Part shown: piece by piece, positions 27,652 to 37,766 of the stretch | How positions within the stretch are numbered: position 1 is the stretch's first letter | How the letters are laid out: each line of letters starts with the position of its first letter | Source of the DNA: Sporolactobacillus putidus | Lineage (GTDB): Bacteria > Bacillota > Bacilli > Bacillales > Sporolactobacillaceae | NCBI RefSeq assembly: GCF_014647035.1 | Contig: NZ_BMOK01000006.1 | Coordinates: 104,750-168,749, forward strand | Direction: 5' to 3' | Length of the DNA: 64,000 nt | Translations under genes and position numbers: made by a program | Notes under the pieces: model-generated | Databases searched by the model: none | The model's input: the letters and a program-made list of their open reading frames with translations, nothing else | What the model was told of the DNA's origin: nothing

Positions 27652-28119
27652 TCATAATTTTTGACGCTCACGGAACGCTTTTTCAATTTCACGCTGGGCG
27701 GATTGTTTTTTCAATGTTTCCCGCTTGTCGTAACTTTTCTTGCCTCGTCCAAGTCCGACAAGTACTTTTGCGAATCCGTTTTTCACATATACTTTTAGCG
27801 GAACCAGCGCATAACCCGTTTTATCCGCAGCAGCACCCAGCTTATTGATTTCTTTCTGGTGCATGAGAAGTTTGCGCGTTCTGAGCGGGTCATGGTTATA
27901 GCGGTTGCCCTGCTCATACTGGCTGATATGCATGTTATAGAGAAAGGCTTCTCCATTCTCAATACGCGCAAAAGCGTCCTGGATGCTGACCTTTCCTCTG
28001 CGAATCGATTTAATTTCCGTTCCCTGCAAAACGATGCCAGATTCGACCGTCTCTTCGATAAAATAATCATGGTGCGCGCGGCGGTTCTGCGCAAGAACGC
28101 GGCTTTCATCTTTTGCCAC
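27652..28119 (-). CDS. smpB: SsrA-binding protein SmpB
   Basis: Binds tmRNA and brings it to stalled ribosomes. The 155-residue protein has the family pattern [51 protein letters not shown] and a basic C-terminal tail ending [11 protein letters not shown] choose the GTG at 28119 ([12 protein letters not shown]), with AGGTG 6 bases upstream; the frame begins three codons earlier. It directly precedes ssrA. Confidence 0.95.
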   Translation of the reverse strand: MAKDESRVLAQNRRAHHDYFIEETVESGIVLQGTEIKSIRRGKVSIQDAFARIENGEAFLYNMHISQYEQGNRYNHDPLRTRKLLMHQKEINKLGAAADKTGYALVPLKVYVKNGFAKVLVGLGRGKKSYDKRETLKKQSAQREIEKAFRERQKL

Positions 28120-28232
28120 TTTATTCACCTGCCTGACTTTCCTTCATTATCCCATTATATGCTAACTTGATCGGCACGGACAAGCACGCACCGAAAGGGG
28201 CTTCTAGAATATAAAACGTCTATCATGGGTTG

Positions 28233-28350
28233 TTATCAGTCGTCGCGGACGATTTATCGGTCGTCAGCAGCAATTTATCGGTCGTCGCAAGTGATTTATC
28301 GGTCGTCTTGAACCGGTTATCGGTCGTTATGGACAGTTTATCGGTCGTCG
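28233..28350 (+). repeat. 21-bp-period repeat array A (six units)
   Basis: The core TTATCGGTCGTC recurs at 28233 (with one change), 28254, 28275, 28296, 28317 and 28338: a step of exactly 21 bases each time, while the 8-9 bases between cores differ. The last two units diverge slightly. It lies upstream of smpB. The same core on the opposite strand makes up array B at 47.0 kb. Confidence 0.9.
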
Positions 28351-28404
28351 CCGGATATCCGTTTATTAGGCCATAACGAATTCACCGGCTAAAATGACCG
28401 GTCA

Positions 28405-28596
28405 TTATTTGATTGTTTTCTTGGGCAAAATATCCAGAAACAGAAAAACAATGATAAAAACGACAGAAGAAAGAATCAGGTCAAGCGGTGTCTTGTTTTT
28501 GTCCGGCATGATATAGGTGAACCAAATCCATTGAGCCGCAAAGAAGGCAATAAACAGGCCCAAATAGTTGAGTGTTTTATTATCATTCAGAGTCAT
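28405..28596 (-). CDS. Small hypothetical membrane protein
   Basis: 63 residues with two hydrophobic segments (about 10-29, YLGLFIAFFAAQWIWF; about 38-56, LDLILSSVVFIIVFLFLDIL) and a Lys-rich end. AGAGGG touches the ATG, closer than usual. I recognise no family. It ends about 55 bases from array A. Confidence 0.55.
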   Translation of the reverse strand: MTLNDNKTLNYLGLFIAFFAAQWIWFTYIMPDKNKTPLDLILSSVVFIIVFLFLDILPKKTIK

Positions 28597-28670
28597 CCCT
28601 CTTGAGCTTCTTTCAGTATAAAAGCGGTGCGGCTCTTTAATGGTTCATCGCGATTATTCCGGATGAACGG

Positions 28671-29516
28671 TCATGGGTTGCCGAGCACCTGATAAATGGC
28701 GTGGGCGACCCCGTCCTCTTCGCAGCGCGTGGTGACAAGGTCGCATTTTTCCTTAATCGCGTCGTCCGCGTTGCCCATGGCGACGCTGAGTCCCGCGACA
28801 TCGAACATGGAGAGGTCGTTATAATTGTCGCCGACGGCCATGACGTCGCTGAGCGGGATGCCGAGATAATGGGCCAGATGGTCGAGCGCGTTTCCTTTCG
28901 ACACATTCGGGGGCATGATTTCAAAATTGCCGGTACCGCTGGTCACAATGCTGTAGTGGTGCTGCGCTTCATAAACATCGCGGGCTTTCTTGAGCTTCGC
29001 GTCGTCATAGGAAAAAACGATGACTTTATAAAAATCGGCCCCGGTTTTTTCAATTTCCCGCCAGTCACTGAAGAATCTGTAGAAATCATCGCGTGTCGCG
29101 CCCTGGAACCCGACTGACCGGTCTTCATGAATATTCAGGCGTTCCAGTTCTTCATAGAGCCATTTTGTCCCATCCTCGGGAACATAAATATTCTGTTCCG
29201 TATAAACACCCATGTAATATTTCTGTTTGGCAAGTTCGGCAACGATCTCCAGCGCCTTGGTGCGATCGAGAAAATCAGCGCCCAGCAGTTTTCCGTCGGC
29301 CGAATGAATCGTCGCCCCGTTTGTGCCGATCACATGTGTATCCATATCGACGTCTTTCATCTTGCTCTGGACGTCAAAAAACGCTCTTCCGGAAGCGATC
29401 GTGAGCGTCACGCCCTTTGAGCGGGCGAACCTCAGAGCTCTCAGATTTTCCCAGCTGATCTCTCTTTCATGATTCAAAAGTGTTCCATCCATGTCCAATG
29501 CTATCAGTTTTATCAT
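28671..29516 (-). CDS. Cof-type HAD-superfamily phosphatase
   Basis: A 281-residue HAD IIB hydrolase, likely a sugar-phosphate or nucleotide phosphatase. It has motif I ALDMDGTLL at the N-terminus, motif II TIASGR, the Lys of motif III (SKGNALDHL) and motif IV GDNYNDLSMF, with the Cof-type cap between. The start at MIKLIALD (29516) has AGGAGG 5 bases before it; the frame extends upstream to 29684 without support. It follows treR by about 50 bases and may be co-transcribed, suggesting sugar-phosphate housekeeping. Confidence 0.9.
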   Translation of the reverse strand: MIKLIALDMDGTLLNHEREISWENLRALRFARSKGVTLTIASGRAFFDVQSKMKDVDMDTHVIGTNGATIHSADGKLLGADFLDRTKALEIVAELAKQKYYMGVYTEQNIYVPEDGTKWLYEELERLNIHEDRSVGFQGATRDDFYRFFSDWREIEKTGADFYKVIVFSYDDAKLKKARDVYEAQHHYSIVTSGTGNFEIMPPNVSKGNALDHLAHYLGIPLSDVMAVGDNYNDLSMFDVAGLSVAMGNADDAIKEKCDLVTTRCEEDGVAHAIYQVLGNP

Positions 29517-29568
29517 CATTTCCTCCTGATCAATCATTATCGAAGGCATTATACCAACCAAGGCTACA

Positions 29569-30288
29569 CTACAGATGCTCACGGCGCGCAAAGTCGACAA
29601 AACGGAATTTATCTGCGCGGTGCCTCGATTCCGTGAACTGAAACAATTGAGTGTTGTCCAGGTACACAAGGCTACGGACAACAACCACGCTGGAAACCGT
29701 TGACAAGGTTAAATACTGCCTGTCTTCTTCATTTGCTTCTTCGACCGTTATCTGTTTTTTTGCAAAGCCTATTTTCAGATTCAGTTCATTCTCAATATAA
29801 TCATACAGTGAGTGCTCGCAAATGTCCGCGGTCAGCATCGGTACAGTGTCCAAAAGCAGGAAATCTTTGTCCAGAATCACCGTTTCACCGCCGACCGTGC
29901 GGGATCGGATAACTTTCCACAAATTCTGGTCTTCTTCAAGATTCATCAGCTGCTGCAGCTTTTTATCCGGTTTCATTAAAATGAGCTGACGAACCGTGGT
30001 CTTCCATTGTTCTCCGGTATGCTCGGCAAGTTCCCGAAAACTGGTTAGTCCGGAAACCGGAAAATCAAAGCGGCTGACGTCAAGCACGACCGAGCCCTTC
30101 CCCTGGATCTTCTGAATATAGCCGTTGCGTGAAAGGAGCGCGAGCGCTTTGCGTATCGTTTCACGGGAAGCCCTATACTGGTCGCCCAGCTCATTTTCCG
30201 AAGGAAGGAGCTGGCCGGCCGGTAGTATAGCCCTGCGGATTTTACTCGAAAGATCCTGGTAAATGTTTATAAATTTGTTTTCATGCAT
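29569..30288 (-). CDS. treR: GntR-family trehalose operon repressor
   Basis: A 239-residue GntR/HutC regulator: the N-terminal winged helix (LLPSENELGDQYRASRETIRKAL in the usual place, followed by GYIQKIQGKGSVV) and a C-terminal UTRA effector domain. In Bacillus, TreR is released from DNA by trehalose-6-phosphate. It follows treP, so the operon encodes its own repressor. I start at MHENKFINIYQDL (30288), with AAGGA 11 bases upstream. Confidence 0.9.
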   Translation of the reverse strand: MHENKFINIYQDLSSKIRRAILPAGQLLPSENELGDQYRASRETIRKALALLSRNGYIQKIQGKGSVVLDVSRFDFPVSGLTSFRELAEHTGEQWKTTVRQLILMKPDKKLQQLMNLEEDQNLWKVIRSRTVGGETVILDKDFLLLDTVPMLTADICEHSLYDYIENELNLKIGFAKKQITVEEANEEDRQYLTLSTVSSVVVVRSLVYLDNTQLFQFTESRHRADKFRFVDFARREHL

Positions 30289-30511
30289 GATCGTCACGTT
30301 CCTTGTTTGCTTCAAGCCGTCCTGGAACAGAATACAGGGCAGATCGCTCCTTGCATGCCGCTCCAGTATTATTATAGCAAATCATTGCAAATGATCGCTC
30401 AGAAATCGTTCCAGTTATTTACAATGATCCGACAGTTAACTATTTACAATGGCTGCTCATTGAGCTTTCCACCAAACAATTAAACCCTTTTCGCGGTGAT
30501 TACAGTCACCC

Positions 30512-30551
30512 TAAAAAATGAAAAACTCCAAGTGAACACCCTTGAAGTTTT
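30512..30551 (-). terminator. Terminator after treP
   Basis: On the minus strand AAAACTTCAAG pairs with CTTGGAGTTTT (one G-U) and is followed by TTCATTTTTTAG. It lies 40 bases past the treP stop and before treR. Confidence 0.8.
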
Positions 30552-30592
30552 CCATCACCGGTTATCTTGTCTACCTTGAGATAGGTCTGGTT

Positions 30593-32053
30593 TCAGACAG
30601 CCTTTGCCGGGTTTTTAGCCCGTTTTATTTCTTGTTCCTTTTGCATTTTATCGCTGTATCCCCAAATATAGGCGACAGTGAATCCAACGATCAAAGAAGC
30701 GGCACTTGCAATGACAAATCCCCAGAAGCTGGCATCAATACCCACTTTTGGATTGATGAATGACGGGAATCCAATCAATGAACCGGCAAATCCCCACATG
30801 TTGACATGCAGCAGTCCTGTGATGAAGCCGCCGACAGCACTGCCGATCAAACCTGAAATGAAGACCCGGCGGTATCTCAGGTTAACCCCATAAATAGCCG
30901 GTTCCGTGACACCGCAAAATGCCGAAATCGCAGCGCCCCAGGAGAGTTCTTTCAAGTTTGTCTTTCTGGACTTGATGGCGACGGCCAAAACCGCCGCACC
31001 TTGTGAAACCATCGTCTGGCAGAGAATCGCGTTCAGATAACTGTGCCCGGTTGTCGCAATATCGTTGGCAACAAGCGGAACAACGCCCCAGTGCAGGCCA
31101 AAAATAACGAGGATCTGATAAAAACCGCCGAGCAGCAATCCGGATACCCATCCACTTGTCTGCAAGCTCCAGGCAATACCCGAGGCAAGGCCGTCCGCCA
31201 ACCAGGTAATCACCGGACCGGTGACGAGCAAAGTGACCGTACTGACAACGAGGATAACGATCAGCGGTGTAAAAATCGTCTGCAGATAGCCCGGCAGCCA
31301 GCTTTTTACCCATTTGGTCAGTTTCATAGCCATCCATGCAGCCAGGATCATTGGAAAAATAGAATACGTATAGGAAACAAACGGGAAATGCAAAGCGCCG
31401 AGTCCCATAATATTCAGTCCCTTGCCGGCCGCGGCCAGAATCGTTGGATAGGCAATGGCGCCGCCGATGACCGCCGTGACAATCGGATCACCGCCCAGGC
31501 GTTTCGCGGCCGTGTACCCGATGATGATCGGAAGGAAATAAAATGCCGAGTCGCCCATCGCATTCAGCAGCAAAAAGGTATTTCCGGTTGCCGAAAGCCA
31601 GTGAAAACCGGTAAACATGGCCAGCAATCCTTTTAAGATACCGGATGCCGCCAGGATGCCGACAACGGGAGACATGGAACCGGTAATAATACCAATGAAT
31701 GCGTCGAATCCATTTTTAAACTTTTGCCCGGCACTTCGTTCGCTTTCGGCTTTCGTTTCGGCAATGGCCGCGTCGGTTGCATCAGAATCGCTGTATTCAT
31801 GGCCGACTAAAGCAATAACCGCATCATAAACATCCGTTACCGCATGCCCGATAACGACCTGATATTGGCCTTGAGCTTTCAGAACATCGATGACCCCATC
31901 TTGATTTTTAATATTATCCGTTTTCGCGAGCGATTCATCCTTCAGATAAAAACGCAGACGCGTGATGCAATGAATCAAGCTCTTGATATTTTGCTTGCCG
32001 CCGACATTGGATACGATGCTTTTCGCTAATTCCGTGTAATCTTTGTTAGCCAT
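30593..32053 (-). CDS. treP: PTS trehalose-specific EIIBC component
   Basis: Takes up trehalose and phosphorylates it to trehalose-6-phosphate. The 486-residue protein has an N-terminal EIIB domain with the phosphorylated Cys in LIHCITRLRFYLKDE, then the ten-helix EIIC domain (SPVVGILAASGILKGLL; GVTEPAIYGVNLRYRRVF). There is no EIIA domain; that is supplied by the gene upstream. AGGAGG lies 7 bases before the chosen ATG (another ATG is one codon earlier). Confidence 0.93.
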   Translation of the reverse strand: MANKDYTELAKSIVSNVGGKQNIKSLIHCITRLRFYLKDESLAKTDNIKNQDGVIDVLKAQGQYQVVIGHAVTDVYDAVIALVGHEYSDSDATDAAIAETKAESERSAGQKFKNGFDAFIGIITGSMSPVVGILAASGILKGLLAMFTGFHWLSATGNTFLLLNAMGDSAFYFLPIIIGYTAAKRLGGDPIVTAVIGGAIAYPTILAAAGKGLNIMGLGALHFPFVSYTYSIFPMILAAWMAMKLTKWVKSWLPGYLQTIFTPLIVILVVSTVTLLVTGPVITWLADGLASGIAWSLQTSGWVSGLLLGGFYQILVIFGLHWGVVPLVANDIATTGHSYLNAILCQTMVSQGAAVLAVAIKSRKTNLKELSWGAAISAFCGVTEPAIYGVNLRYRRVFISGLIGSAVGGFITGLLHVNMWGFAGSLIGFPSFINPKVGIDASFWGFVIASAASLIVGFTVAYIWGYSDKMQKEQEIKRAKNPAKAV

Positions 32054-32081
32054 CATCTTTCCTCCTACTTTCCTGTTATTA

Positions 32082-32098
32082 TTGTAAACGTTTTACAA
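32082..32098 (-). promoter_or_regulatory. Palindromic operator between the EIIA gene and treP
   Basis: TTGTAAA-CGT-TTTACAA is a perfect 7-bp dyad 29 bases before treP. It resembles both a cre site with one extra base and a GntR-type operator; CcpA or TreR could bind. Confidence 0.5.
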
Positions 32099-32115
32099 AA
32101 TGTGCAAAAGCTGAT

Positions 32116-32610
32116 TTATCTGACCGTTAAAAGTCCAACCGCTTCGCCGGCTGCCTTATTTCCCTTGCTGACATGAATCTGTTCGAGGGCGTCTTTTGAA
32201 TTGGTGACAACGACGATCACGGTGCTGCCTTTGCCCTCTTTTTTTATTTCTCCGATATTCATCAATCCCAGCTTTTCACCGCCCTTGATTATATCGCCTG
32301 TTTTCACGGTCAGTGAGAAGGGGGCGCCTTTCAGTTCGACCGTATCAATACCAAGATGGATCAGAACCTCTAGGCCATTCGCCATTTTCAAGCCAATCGC
32401 GTGTTTTGTATCGGCGACCATCGTCACCTGTCCGGCAGCGGGGCTGACAAGATTTCCATCGTCGGGAACGACGCCAAATCCCTCTCCCATCATTTTCCTG
32501 GAAAATACGGGATCTTCCACTTCTGCCAGATCAATGAGTTTTCCGTTTACCGGCATGTATAACTGATCATCCGCCTCAACCTGTTTTGTCTTTTTAAACA
32601 GCTTAAACAT
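32116..32610 (-). CDS. PTS glucose-family EIIA (Crr-like) of the trehalose operon
   Basis: 164 residues with the EIIA-Glc fold: phosphorylated His in VLIHLGIDTVEL, the second active-site His in TKHAIGLKM, and FSRKMMGEGFGVVP. It supplies phosphate to TreP. The ATG (32610) overlaps the treA stop codon by 8 bases, with GTGGGG upstream, so it is translationally coupled to treA. Confidence 0.92.
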   Translation of the reverse strand: MFKLFKKTKQVEADDQLYMPVNGKLIDLAEVEDPVFSRKMMGEGFGVVPDDGNLVSPAAGQVTMVADTKHAIGLKMANGLEVLIHLGIDTVELKGAPFSLTVKTGDIIKGGEKLGLMNIGEIKKEGKGSTVIVVVTNSKDALEQIHVSKGNKAAGEAVGLLTVR

Positions 32611-34279
32611 TTTGTTCCCCACTTTCCCCATCGGTTAATAGACAGGCAATCGCCTCATATGGCCTTAAGATCATTTGTTTTTCAAAAGTTTTCCTGTCAT
32701 CGTTTGAGATAAGCACCTGACTGCTGAGCCCCAGATACCTGTCGGGAATGGCAACGATCGTATTCTTTTTAAAAAAGTTGTTCAGGACCAGCAGCTTTTG
32801 ATTTTTATAAGTTCTGACATAGGCAAATACATCAGGATGGTCCATTAAAAAGCTTTCGTATCCGCCATGAGAAACGATCCGATAATGTTTCCGCAACTGG
32901 ATCAGTTTCTGGTAGTAATTAAAAATGCTTCCTTCTTTGAGTGCCTTTTCAACATTGATTTCTTTATAATTTGTCGGCTTCAGCCAGGGCCGGTGTTCGG
33001 AAAAACCGGCATGCTCTTTGTCAGACCACTGCATCGGCGTCCTGCTGTTGTCCCGCGCTTTGGTATGGACAATATCAAAGGCTTCCGATTCAGACAGGCC
33101 TTTCTCTAATAACATATGGTAGGCATTGGTGGCTTCTATATCGTCGTACTCGCGGATCACTTGGTAATCTGGATCGATCATCCCGATTTCTTCCCCCATG
33201 TAAATGTAGGGGGTGCCTCTTAATAAATGGATCACCGTGGCTAACATTTGAGCCGATTTTACCCGATATTCACCCGGATCCCCAAAACGATTGATTGCTC
33301 TTGGCTGGTCATGATTATTCCAGAACAAAGCATTCCAGCCATTTCCTTTTGCCATCCCTGACTGCCAGTCATCCAGAATCTGTTTAAGTTTCATAAAATC
33401 AAATTTCGTTTTTGTCCATTTTTCCCCATTTTGATAGTCAACTTTCAAGTGATGAAAATTAAACACCATCGTCAGCTCGTGATGATCAGGATTCGTATAC
33501 CTGATGCTGTTTTGAATCGTTGTGGAAGACATTTCGCCTACCGTTATGGTGCCGGCTGCTTTGCCAAAACTCTCCCGGTTCATTTCTTTTAAATAGTCAT
33601 GGACAACAGGTTTATCTGTGTATAAAAACTTACTCTCTTCGCCGGGCTTCGCATCGACGAGCCGTTCATCTTTCCCCGTAACATTGATGACGTCAAACCG
33701 GAATCCCTTGACGCCTTTCTCCATCCAGAAATTAATGACCTGATACAGTTCGCTTCGGACCTCCGGATTACGCCAATTCAAATCCGCCTGACTTTTATCG
33801 TATAAATGCAGATAGTATTGATCTGTATTCCCAAACTTTTCCCACGCCGGACCGCCGAATTTAGAGGTCCAGTTCGTAGGCGGATCGCCATTTGCTTTAG
33901 CGTCCCGGATAATGTAGTAATCCTGGTATTTTTTGCTGCCTTTCATAGCTTTCTGAAACCATTCATGTTTGGTCGAGGTGTGATTAAAAACCATATCGAG
34001 CATGACTTCAATTCGATGTTCTTTCAGTTTCGCCACAAGTTCCTCAAAGTCTTCCATTGTGCCGAGCCGCGGATCGATCGCCCGATAATCGGCAATATCA
34101 TAGCCGTTATCTTTTTGCGGAGAAACGAAAAACGGATTAAACCAGATCATATCGATATTCAATTTCGCAAGGTAAGGTATTTTTTCGATAATGCCTCTTA
34201 AGTCGCCAATACCGTCATTATCGCTATCGTAAAATGATTTCGGATAGATTTGGTAAATCACTTTATCTCTGAAATCCAA
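32603..34279 (-). CDS. treA: Alpha,alpha-phosphotrehalase
   Basis: Hydrolyses trehalose-6-phosphate to glucose and glucose-6-phosphate. The 558-residue protein is a GH13 enzyme with all conserved blocks: DMVFNHTS, the nucleophile Asp in GFRFDVINV, the acid Glu in TVGEMSS and NNHDQPR. Length is as expected (about 560). Start is TTG with GGGGGG about 9 bases upstream. It is the first gene of the operon treA-EIIA-treP-treR, with a perfect cre at its promoter. Confidence 0.94.
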   Translation of the reverse strand: MDFRDKVIYQIYPKSFYDSDNDGIGDLRGIIEKIPYLAKLNIDMIWFNPFFVSPQKDNGYDIADYRAIDPRLGTMEDFEELVAKLKEHRIEVMLDMVFNHTSTKHEWFQKAMKGSKKYQDYYIIRDAKANGDPPTNWTSKFGGPAWEKFGNTDQYYLHLYDKSQADLNWRNPEVRSELYQVINFWMEKGVKGFRFDVINVTGKDERLVDAKPGEESKFLYTDKPVVHDYLKEMNRESFGKAAGTITVGEMSSTTIQNSIRYTNPDHHELTMVFNFHHLKVDYQNGEKWTKTKFDFMKLKQILDDWQSGMAKGNGWNALFWNNHDQPRAINRFGDPGEYRVKSAQMLATVIHLLRGTPYIYMGEEIGMIDPDYQVIREYDDIEATNAYHMLLEKGLSESEAFDIVHTKARDNSRTPMQWSDKEHAGFSEHRPWLKPTNYKEINVEKALKEGSIFNYYQKLIQLRKHYRIVSHGGYESFLMDHPDVFAYVRTYKNQKLLVLNNFFKKNTIVAIPDRYLGLSSQVLISNDDRKTFEKQMILRPYEAIACLLTDGESGEQNV

Positions 34280-34437
34280 TCTCTAATTCCCCCCGGTCTC
34301 CCCTAAAAATCTTTCTTTCCACCCCGTATCGGAATCAACGGCGTACCTTCTGATGCCATACTTTAAAAAGATGAATAGGCGTGAACGGTCTGCCATTCCT
34401 TGAATAACCATTGCTTCTTTTCGGAAGAGCGCTCTTC

Positions 34438-34451
34438 TGTTAACGGTTACA
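34438..34451 (-). promoter_or_regulatory. cre site at the treA promoter
   Basis: TGTAACCGTTAACA on the minus strand matches the cre consensus at every position and sits immediately after the -10 hexamer, so CcpA would block initiation or early elongation. Confidence 0.75.
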
Positions 34452-34479
34452 TTATAACGTTTCCTTTTATATTTGTATA
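34451..34479 (-). promoter_or_regulatory. Promoter of the trehalose operon
   Basis: -10 TATAAT (34451-34456) with a 17-base spacer to -35 TATACA (34474-34479). It lies about 170 bases upstream of treA. Confidence 0.6.
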
Positions 34480-34500
34480 GTCATGTTAACGTATTTTTTT

Positions 34501-34518
34501 AACTTGTATATATAAGTT
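34501..34518 (-). promoter_or_regulatory. TreR-operator-like dyad
   Basis: AACTT-GTATATAT-AAGTT contains TTGTATATATAA, close to the TreR operator core TTGTATATACAA. It is 22 bases upstream of the -35 hexamer; a second half-site TTGTATA overlaps the -35. Confidence 0.5.
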
Positions 34519-34559
34519 ATCTGCTTTGTGGCAAATATTTTACTTATAGTACAAACAAA

Positions 34560-34595
34560 GGGAGGCCGCGCATTTTTTAATATGCAAAGCCTCCC
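34560..34595. terminator. Bidirectional terminator hairpin between treA and rnr
   Basis: GGGAGGC pairs with GCCTCCC, with an inner GCAT/ATGC stem; T-rich sequence follows on the minus strand (TTTGTTTG). Confidence 0.65.
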
Positions 34596-34606
34596 TAAAA
34601 AGAAAG

Positions 34607-34629
34607 ACCCCTGAAAAATTCCCAGGGGT
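34607..34629 (-). terminator. Terminator of rnr
   Basis: On the minus strand ACCCCTG pairs with CAGGGGT, followed by CTTTCTTTTT, 15 bases past the rnr stop codon. Confidence 0.75.
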
Positions 34630-34644
34630 TCGTTTGTGAACAGA

Positions 34645-36972
34645 TTATTTATTTCTGCCCTTGTTTTTGGCATAAGATTTTTTCTTTCCAAAACTATTAT
34701 TACCGTGGCCGTTACCGCCCTTGCGGGGATCCGTTCCGCTGCCCGGTTTCCCACCGAAGTGTTTTTTTTCATCGCCTGCCGGCGTCTTTCCCTGAATAAT
34801 CGTCGGGCGCGATTTCCGCTGTCTCGGCTTCTGCGGTTTCATGCCGACGACCTCGAAATCGACCGCGTGCTCGTCGAGATTAACGTCAAGAACGCGCACC
34901 TCGATTTCATCGCCGATCCGGTACAGGTGGCCGGTCCGCTCGCCGATCAGCGCCATATTTTCTTCGCTGTAGCGATAATAATCGTCGGTCAGATAACTGA
35001 TATGAACCAGTCCTTCGATTGTGTTCGGAAGTTCGACGAACAGGCCGAAGTTCGTCACGCCGCTGACCACCCCTTCGAATGTCTGCCCGACTTTATCCTG
35101 CATGTATTCGGCTTTCTTAAGATCATCCGTGTCCCGTTCCGCTTCGACAGCGCGCTGCTCGCAGGCCGACGTATGTTTAGCGATTTCAGGCATCTGCTCT
35201 TTCCAGTACGCCTGCGTTTTATTATCCGTTTTCCGGTCGAACAGGTACTTGCGGATCAGCCTGTGTACCGTCAGATCGGGATAGCGGCGAATCGGCGACG
35301 TAAAGTGTGTATAGTATTCGGTTGAAAGCCCAAAGTGTCCAAGACATTTGTCATCATACTTGGCTTTGGCCATCGAGCGCAGCATCACGGTACTGATGAC
35401 CGCCTCCTCCGGCTGTCCCTTGGCCTTCTCAAGCAGCGACTGAAGCGTGCGTGGATGAACATGATCCGGCGAGCCTTTAAGGACATAACCGAAATTAACC
35501 GCGAAATCGAAAAACTTCTCCAGCTTTTCCGGATTGGGCTCTTCGTGCACACGATAAATGAAGGGAAGATGCAGTTTCTCAAAATGCTCGGCAATCGTTT
35601 CATTCGCCGCGAGCATAAATGATTCGATCAACCGTTCCGCGACCGTCCGTTCACGCACAACGACATCGGTTGGTTTTCCCTGATCATCGACGATAATTTT
35701 CGCTTCCGTAAAATCAAAGTCAATCGCGCCGCGCTCATTCCGCTGTTCCTCAAGAATATGGGCGAGCTCTCCCATCAGGTCGAAGAAGGGAATGAGGTCG
35801 TGATAGCGCTCCAGCACCTCGTCGTCCTCACGCTTCAGAATCTTCCGCACATTCGTATAAGTCATCCGCTCCGTAGTCCTTATAACGCTTGGAAAAATGT
35901 CATGGCCGACAACGATTCCTTTGGGGGTGATTTCCATTTCGCAGCTGATCGCGAGACGGTCGACTTGAGGATTCAGGCTGCAGATACCGTTAGAGAGCCG
36001 ATGTGGAATCATCGGGATGACGCGGTCGACCAGATAGACACTGGTGCCGCGTTCATAAGCTTCCGCGTCAAGCGAGGAGCCTTCCGTCACATAATGACTG
36101 ACATCGGCAATATGTACACCCAGGCGGTAATTGCCGTTATCCAGCCGCGAGACGGTGACGGCGTCATCCAAATCTTTCGAGTCTTCGCCATCAATCGTCA
36201 CAATGGTTTCATCCCGAAGATCGCGGCGGCCGATAAAATCTTCCGGCTGGATTTCATCGGGGACCGCTTCAGCCTCGGACAGCACTTCCGGAGGATATTC
36301 AAGCGGAAGGCCGTGCTTGTAGATGATCGACAGGATATCGATGCCCGGATCGTTTTTATGGCCCAGAATCTGGGTAATCATACCTTCGGCGTTTTTCCTG
36401 CCCTCAGGATATTTGGTAATCTCGGCGACAACTTTGTGTCCTTCCATCGCGCCGTGCTCCGCATTTTCCGGAATGAAAATGTCCCCGTTGATCCGGTTGT
36501 CGTCCGGAATGACAAATCCGAAATGCTTTCCGGCATTATAGGTCCCGACAACCTGCTTCACGGCGCGTTCAAGTATGCGGATGACTGTACCTTCTGGACG
36601 GTCTCCCCTGTCGCTGCTTTTCATTGAAACCCGTATAATGACCGTGTCCCCGTTCATCGCCCCGGCAAGATCATTAGGCCCGACAAACACATCGTCCAGT
36701 TTTTCGTCTTCCGGAATAATGAAAGCGAATCCCTTGGCATGGCTCTGCACCCGGCCCTTCATCAGATTCATTTTTTCCGGGAGACCGTAGCGGTCCGAGC
36801 GCGTGCGGATCACGAGCCCCTGTTCTTCCATTTCATTCATTATTTTGACAAAATCAGCAAAATCTTCCGTATGGCTTGCGCTGAAGGCTTCCTCAAGTTC
36901 CTGCAGCGTCATCGGCCGATACGTCTCTTCCCTCATATAATCCAGAATTTCCTGAATGCGTTCTTCCGCCAT
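34645..36972 (-). CDS. rnr: Ribonuclease R
   Basis: 3'-5' exoribonuclease that degrades structured RNA and takes part in tmRNA-linked decay. The 775-residue protein has an N-terminal winged helix ([13 protein letters not shown]...), cold-shock/OB domains, the RNB catalytic domain with [15 protein letters not shown] (metal-binding Asp residues), a C-terminal S1 domain ([20 protein letters not shown]) and a long basic Gly/Lys tail. The start is the second nearby ATG (36972), 9 bases after GGGAGG; the frame runs on to 37029. It follows est by 19 bases. Confidence 0.95.
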   Translation of the reverse strand: MAEERIQEILDYMREETYRPMTLQELEEAFSASHTEDFADFVKIMNEMEEQGLVIRTRSDRYGLPEKMNLMKGRVQSHAKGFAFIIPEDEKLDDVFVGPNDLAGAMNGDTVIIRVSMKSSDRGDRPEGTVIRILERAVKQVVGTYNAGKHFGFVIPDDNRINGDIFIPENAEHGAMEGHKVVAEITKYPEGRKNAEGMITQILGHKNDPGIDILSIIYKHGLPLEYPPEVLSEAEAVPDEIQPEDFIGRRDLRDETIVTIDGEDSKDLDDAVTVSRLDNGNYRLGVHIADVSHYVTEGSSLDAEAYERGTSVYLVDRVIPMIPHRLSNGICSLNPQVDRLAISCEMEITPKGIVVGHDIFPSVIRTTERMTYTNVRKILKREDDEVLERYHDLIPFFDLMGELAHILEEQRNERGAIDFDFTEAKIIVDDQGKPTDVVVRERTVAERLIESFMLAANETIAEHFEKLHLPFIYRVHEEPNPEKLEKFFDFAVNFGYVLKGSPDHVHPRTLQSLLEKAKGQPEEAVISTVMLRSMAKAKYDDKCLGHFGLSTEYYTHFTSPIRRYPDLTVHRLIRKYLFDRKTDNKTQAYWKEQMPEIAKHTSACEQRAVEAERDTDDLKKAEYMQDKVGQTFEGVVSGVTNFGLFVELPNTIEGLVHISYLTDDYYRYSEENMALIGERTGHLYRIGDEIEVRVLDVNLDEHAVDFEVVGMKPQKPRQRKSRPTIIQGKTPAGDEKKHFGGKPGSGTDPRKGGNGHGNNSFGKKKSYAKNKGRNK

Positions 36973-36991
36973 GTACATAAACCTCCCTGTC

Positions 36992-37741
36992 TTAGGAAAC
37001 AGACCAATCCAGGCTTTCAAGAAACGCATAGATATCCTGGTCCAATTGCGCTTTTTCTGTTCCTAACGTGATCACGTGTGTGGACTGTTCATACCAATTC
37101 AATTGTTTTCTTTCGGACTGTATCTCATTATAAATAATATTTGCATTATCCGCATCAATCATTTCATCAAGGCGTCCCTGAACGATAAGTGAAGGCACGG
37201 TAATGCGGTGCAAATTAAGCCTGACATCGCTGATCAGGTTGCGGATAGCAGTGAGGAGTTTCGGAATCTTCTTCTTGATTGCAGACATTTCAGCAGCGAT
37301 GTCCCGATCATTTTTTTCCTGATAAATCTTATAATTCTCTGCATACCTGAGAACTCCTGCATAGATTCTTTCCTGCTTCCGGCTGTCCGCCGGCGCGCAC
37401 ATCGGCACTAATCCCTTTACTGGAAAAGTGTATCCACATTTGAGAGAAAATACCCCGCCGATCGAAAGACCGCAGACGGCGATTTCCCGATAGCCGAGTT
37501 GATTCAGGTAACTGTATGCGGCACGGACATCCCGCCACCAATCGTCCGGCGTTGTTCTCATCAACTCTTCAGGAGGAACCCCATGCCCTTTGTAATGCGG
37601 CCCGTAACACGTATATCCGCGCTTGTACAGATAACGGCCCAACTGACGGACATCCGCAGAATTTCCGGTAAATCCGTGCAGGAGAAGAACGGCACGCGGT
37701 CCGCCTTCAAAAAGGAAAGGTTTTGGCGGCCTGACCTTCAT
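36992..37741 (-). CDS. est: Carboxylesterase (alpha/beta hydrolase, Est/YvaK-like)
   Basis: A 249-residue serine hydrolase with oxyanion motif LLLHGFTGN, nucleophile Ser in GLSIGG, Asp in GRLDEMI and His in STHVITL. It belongs to the thermostable carboxylesterase/monoacylglycerol lipase group found between secG and rnr in many Bacilli, as here. Substrate in vivo is unknown. GGGGAG is 10 bases before the ATG. Confidence 0.9.
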   Translation of the reverse strand: MKVRPPKPFLFEGGPRAVLLLHGFTGNSADVRQLGRYLYKRGYTCYGPHYKGHGVPPEELMRTTPDDWWRDVRAAYSYLNQLGYREIAVCGLSIGGVFSLKCGYTFPVKGLVPMCAPADSRKQERIYAGVLRYAENYKIYQEKNDRDIAAEMSAIKKKIPKLLTAIRNLISDVRLNLHRITVPSLIVQGRLDEMIDADNANIIYNEIQSERKQLNWYEQSTHVITLGTEKAQLDQDIYAFLESLDWSVS

Positions 37742-37766
37742 TTTCCGTCATCTCCCCGTCAATCAT

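Noticed and set aside
28233-28350. Array A as a CRISPR
   Set aside because: The repeat core is only about 12-13 bases, spacers are 8-9 bases, and there are no cas genes.
35758-36627. A 289-codon plus-strand frame inside rnr
   Set aside because: Antisense shadow of the RNase R gene; no family pattern and no ribosome-binding site.
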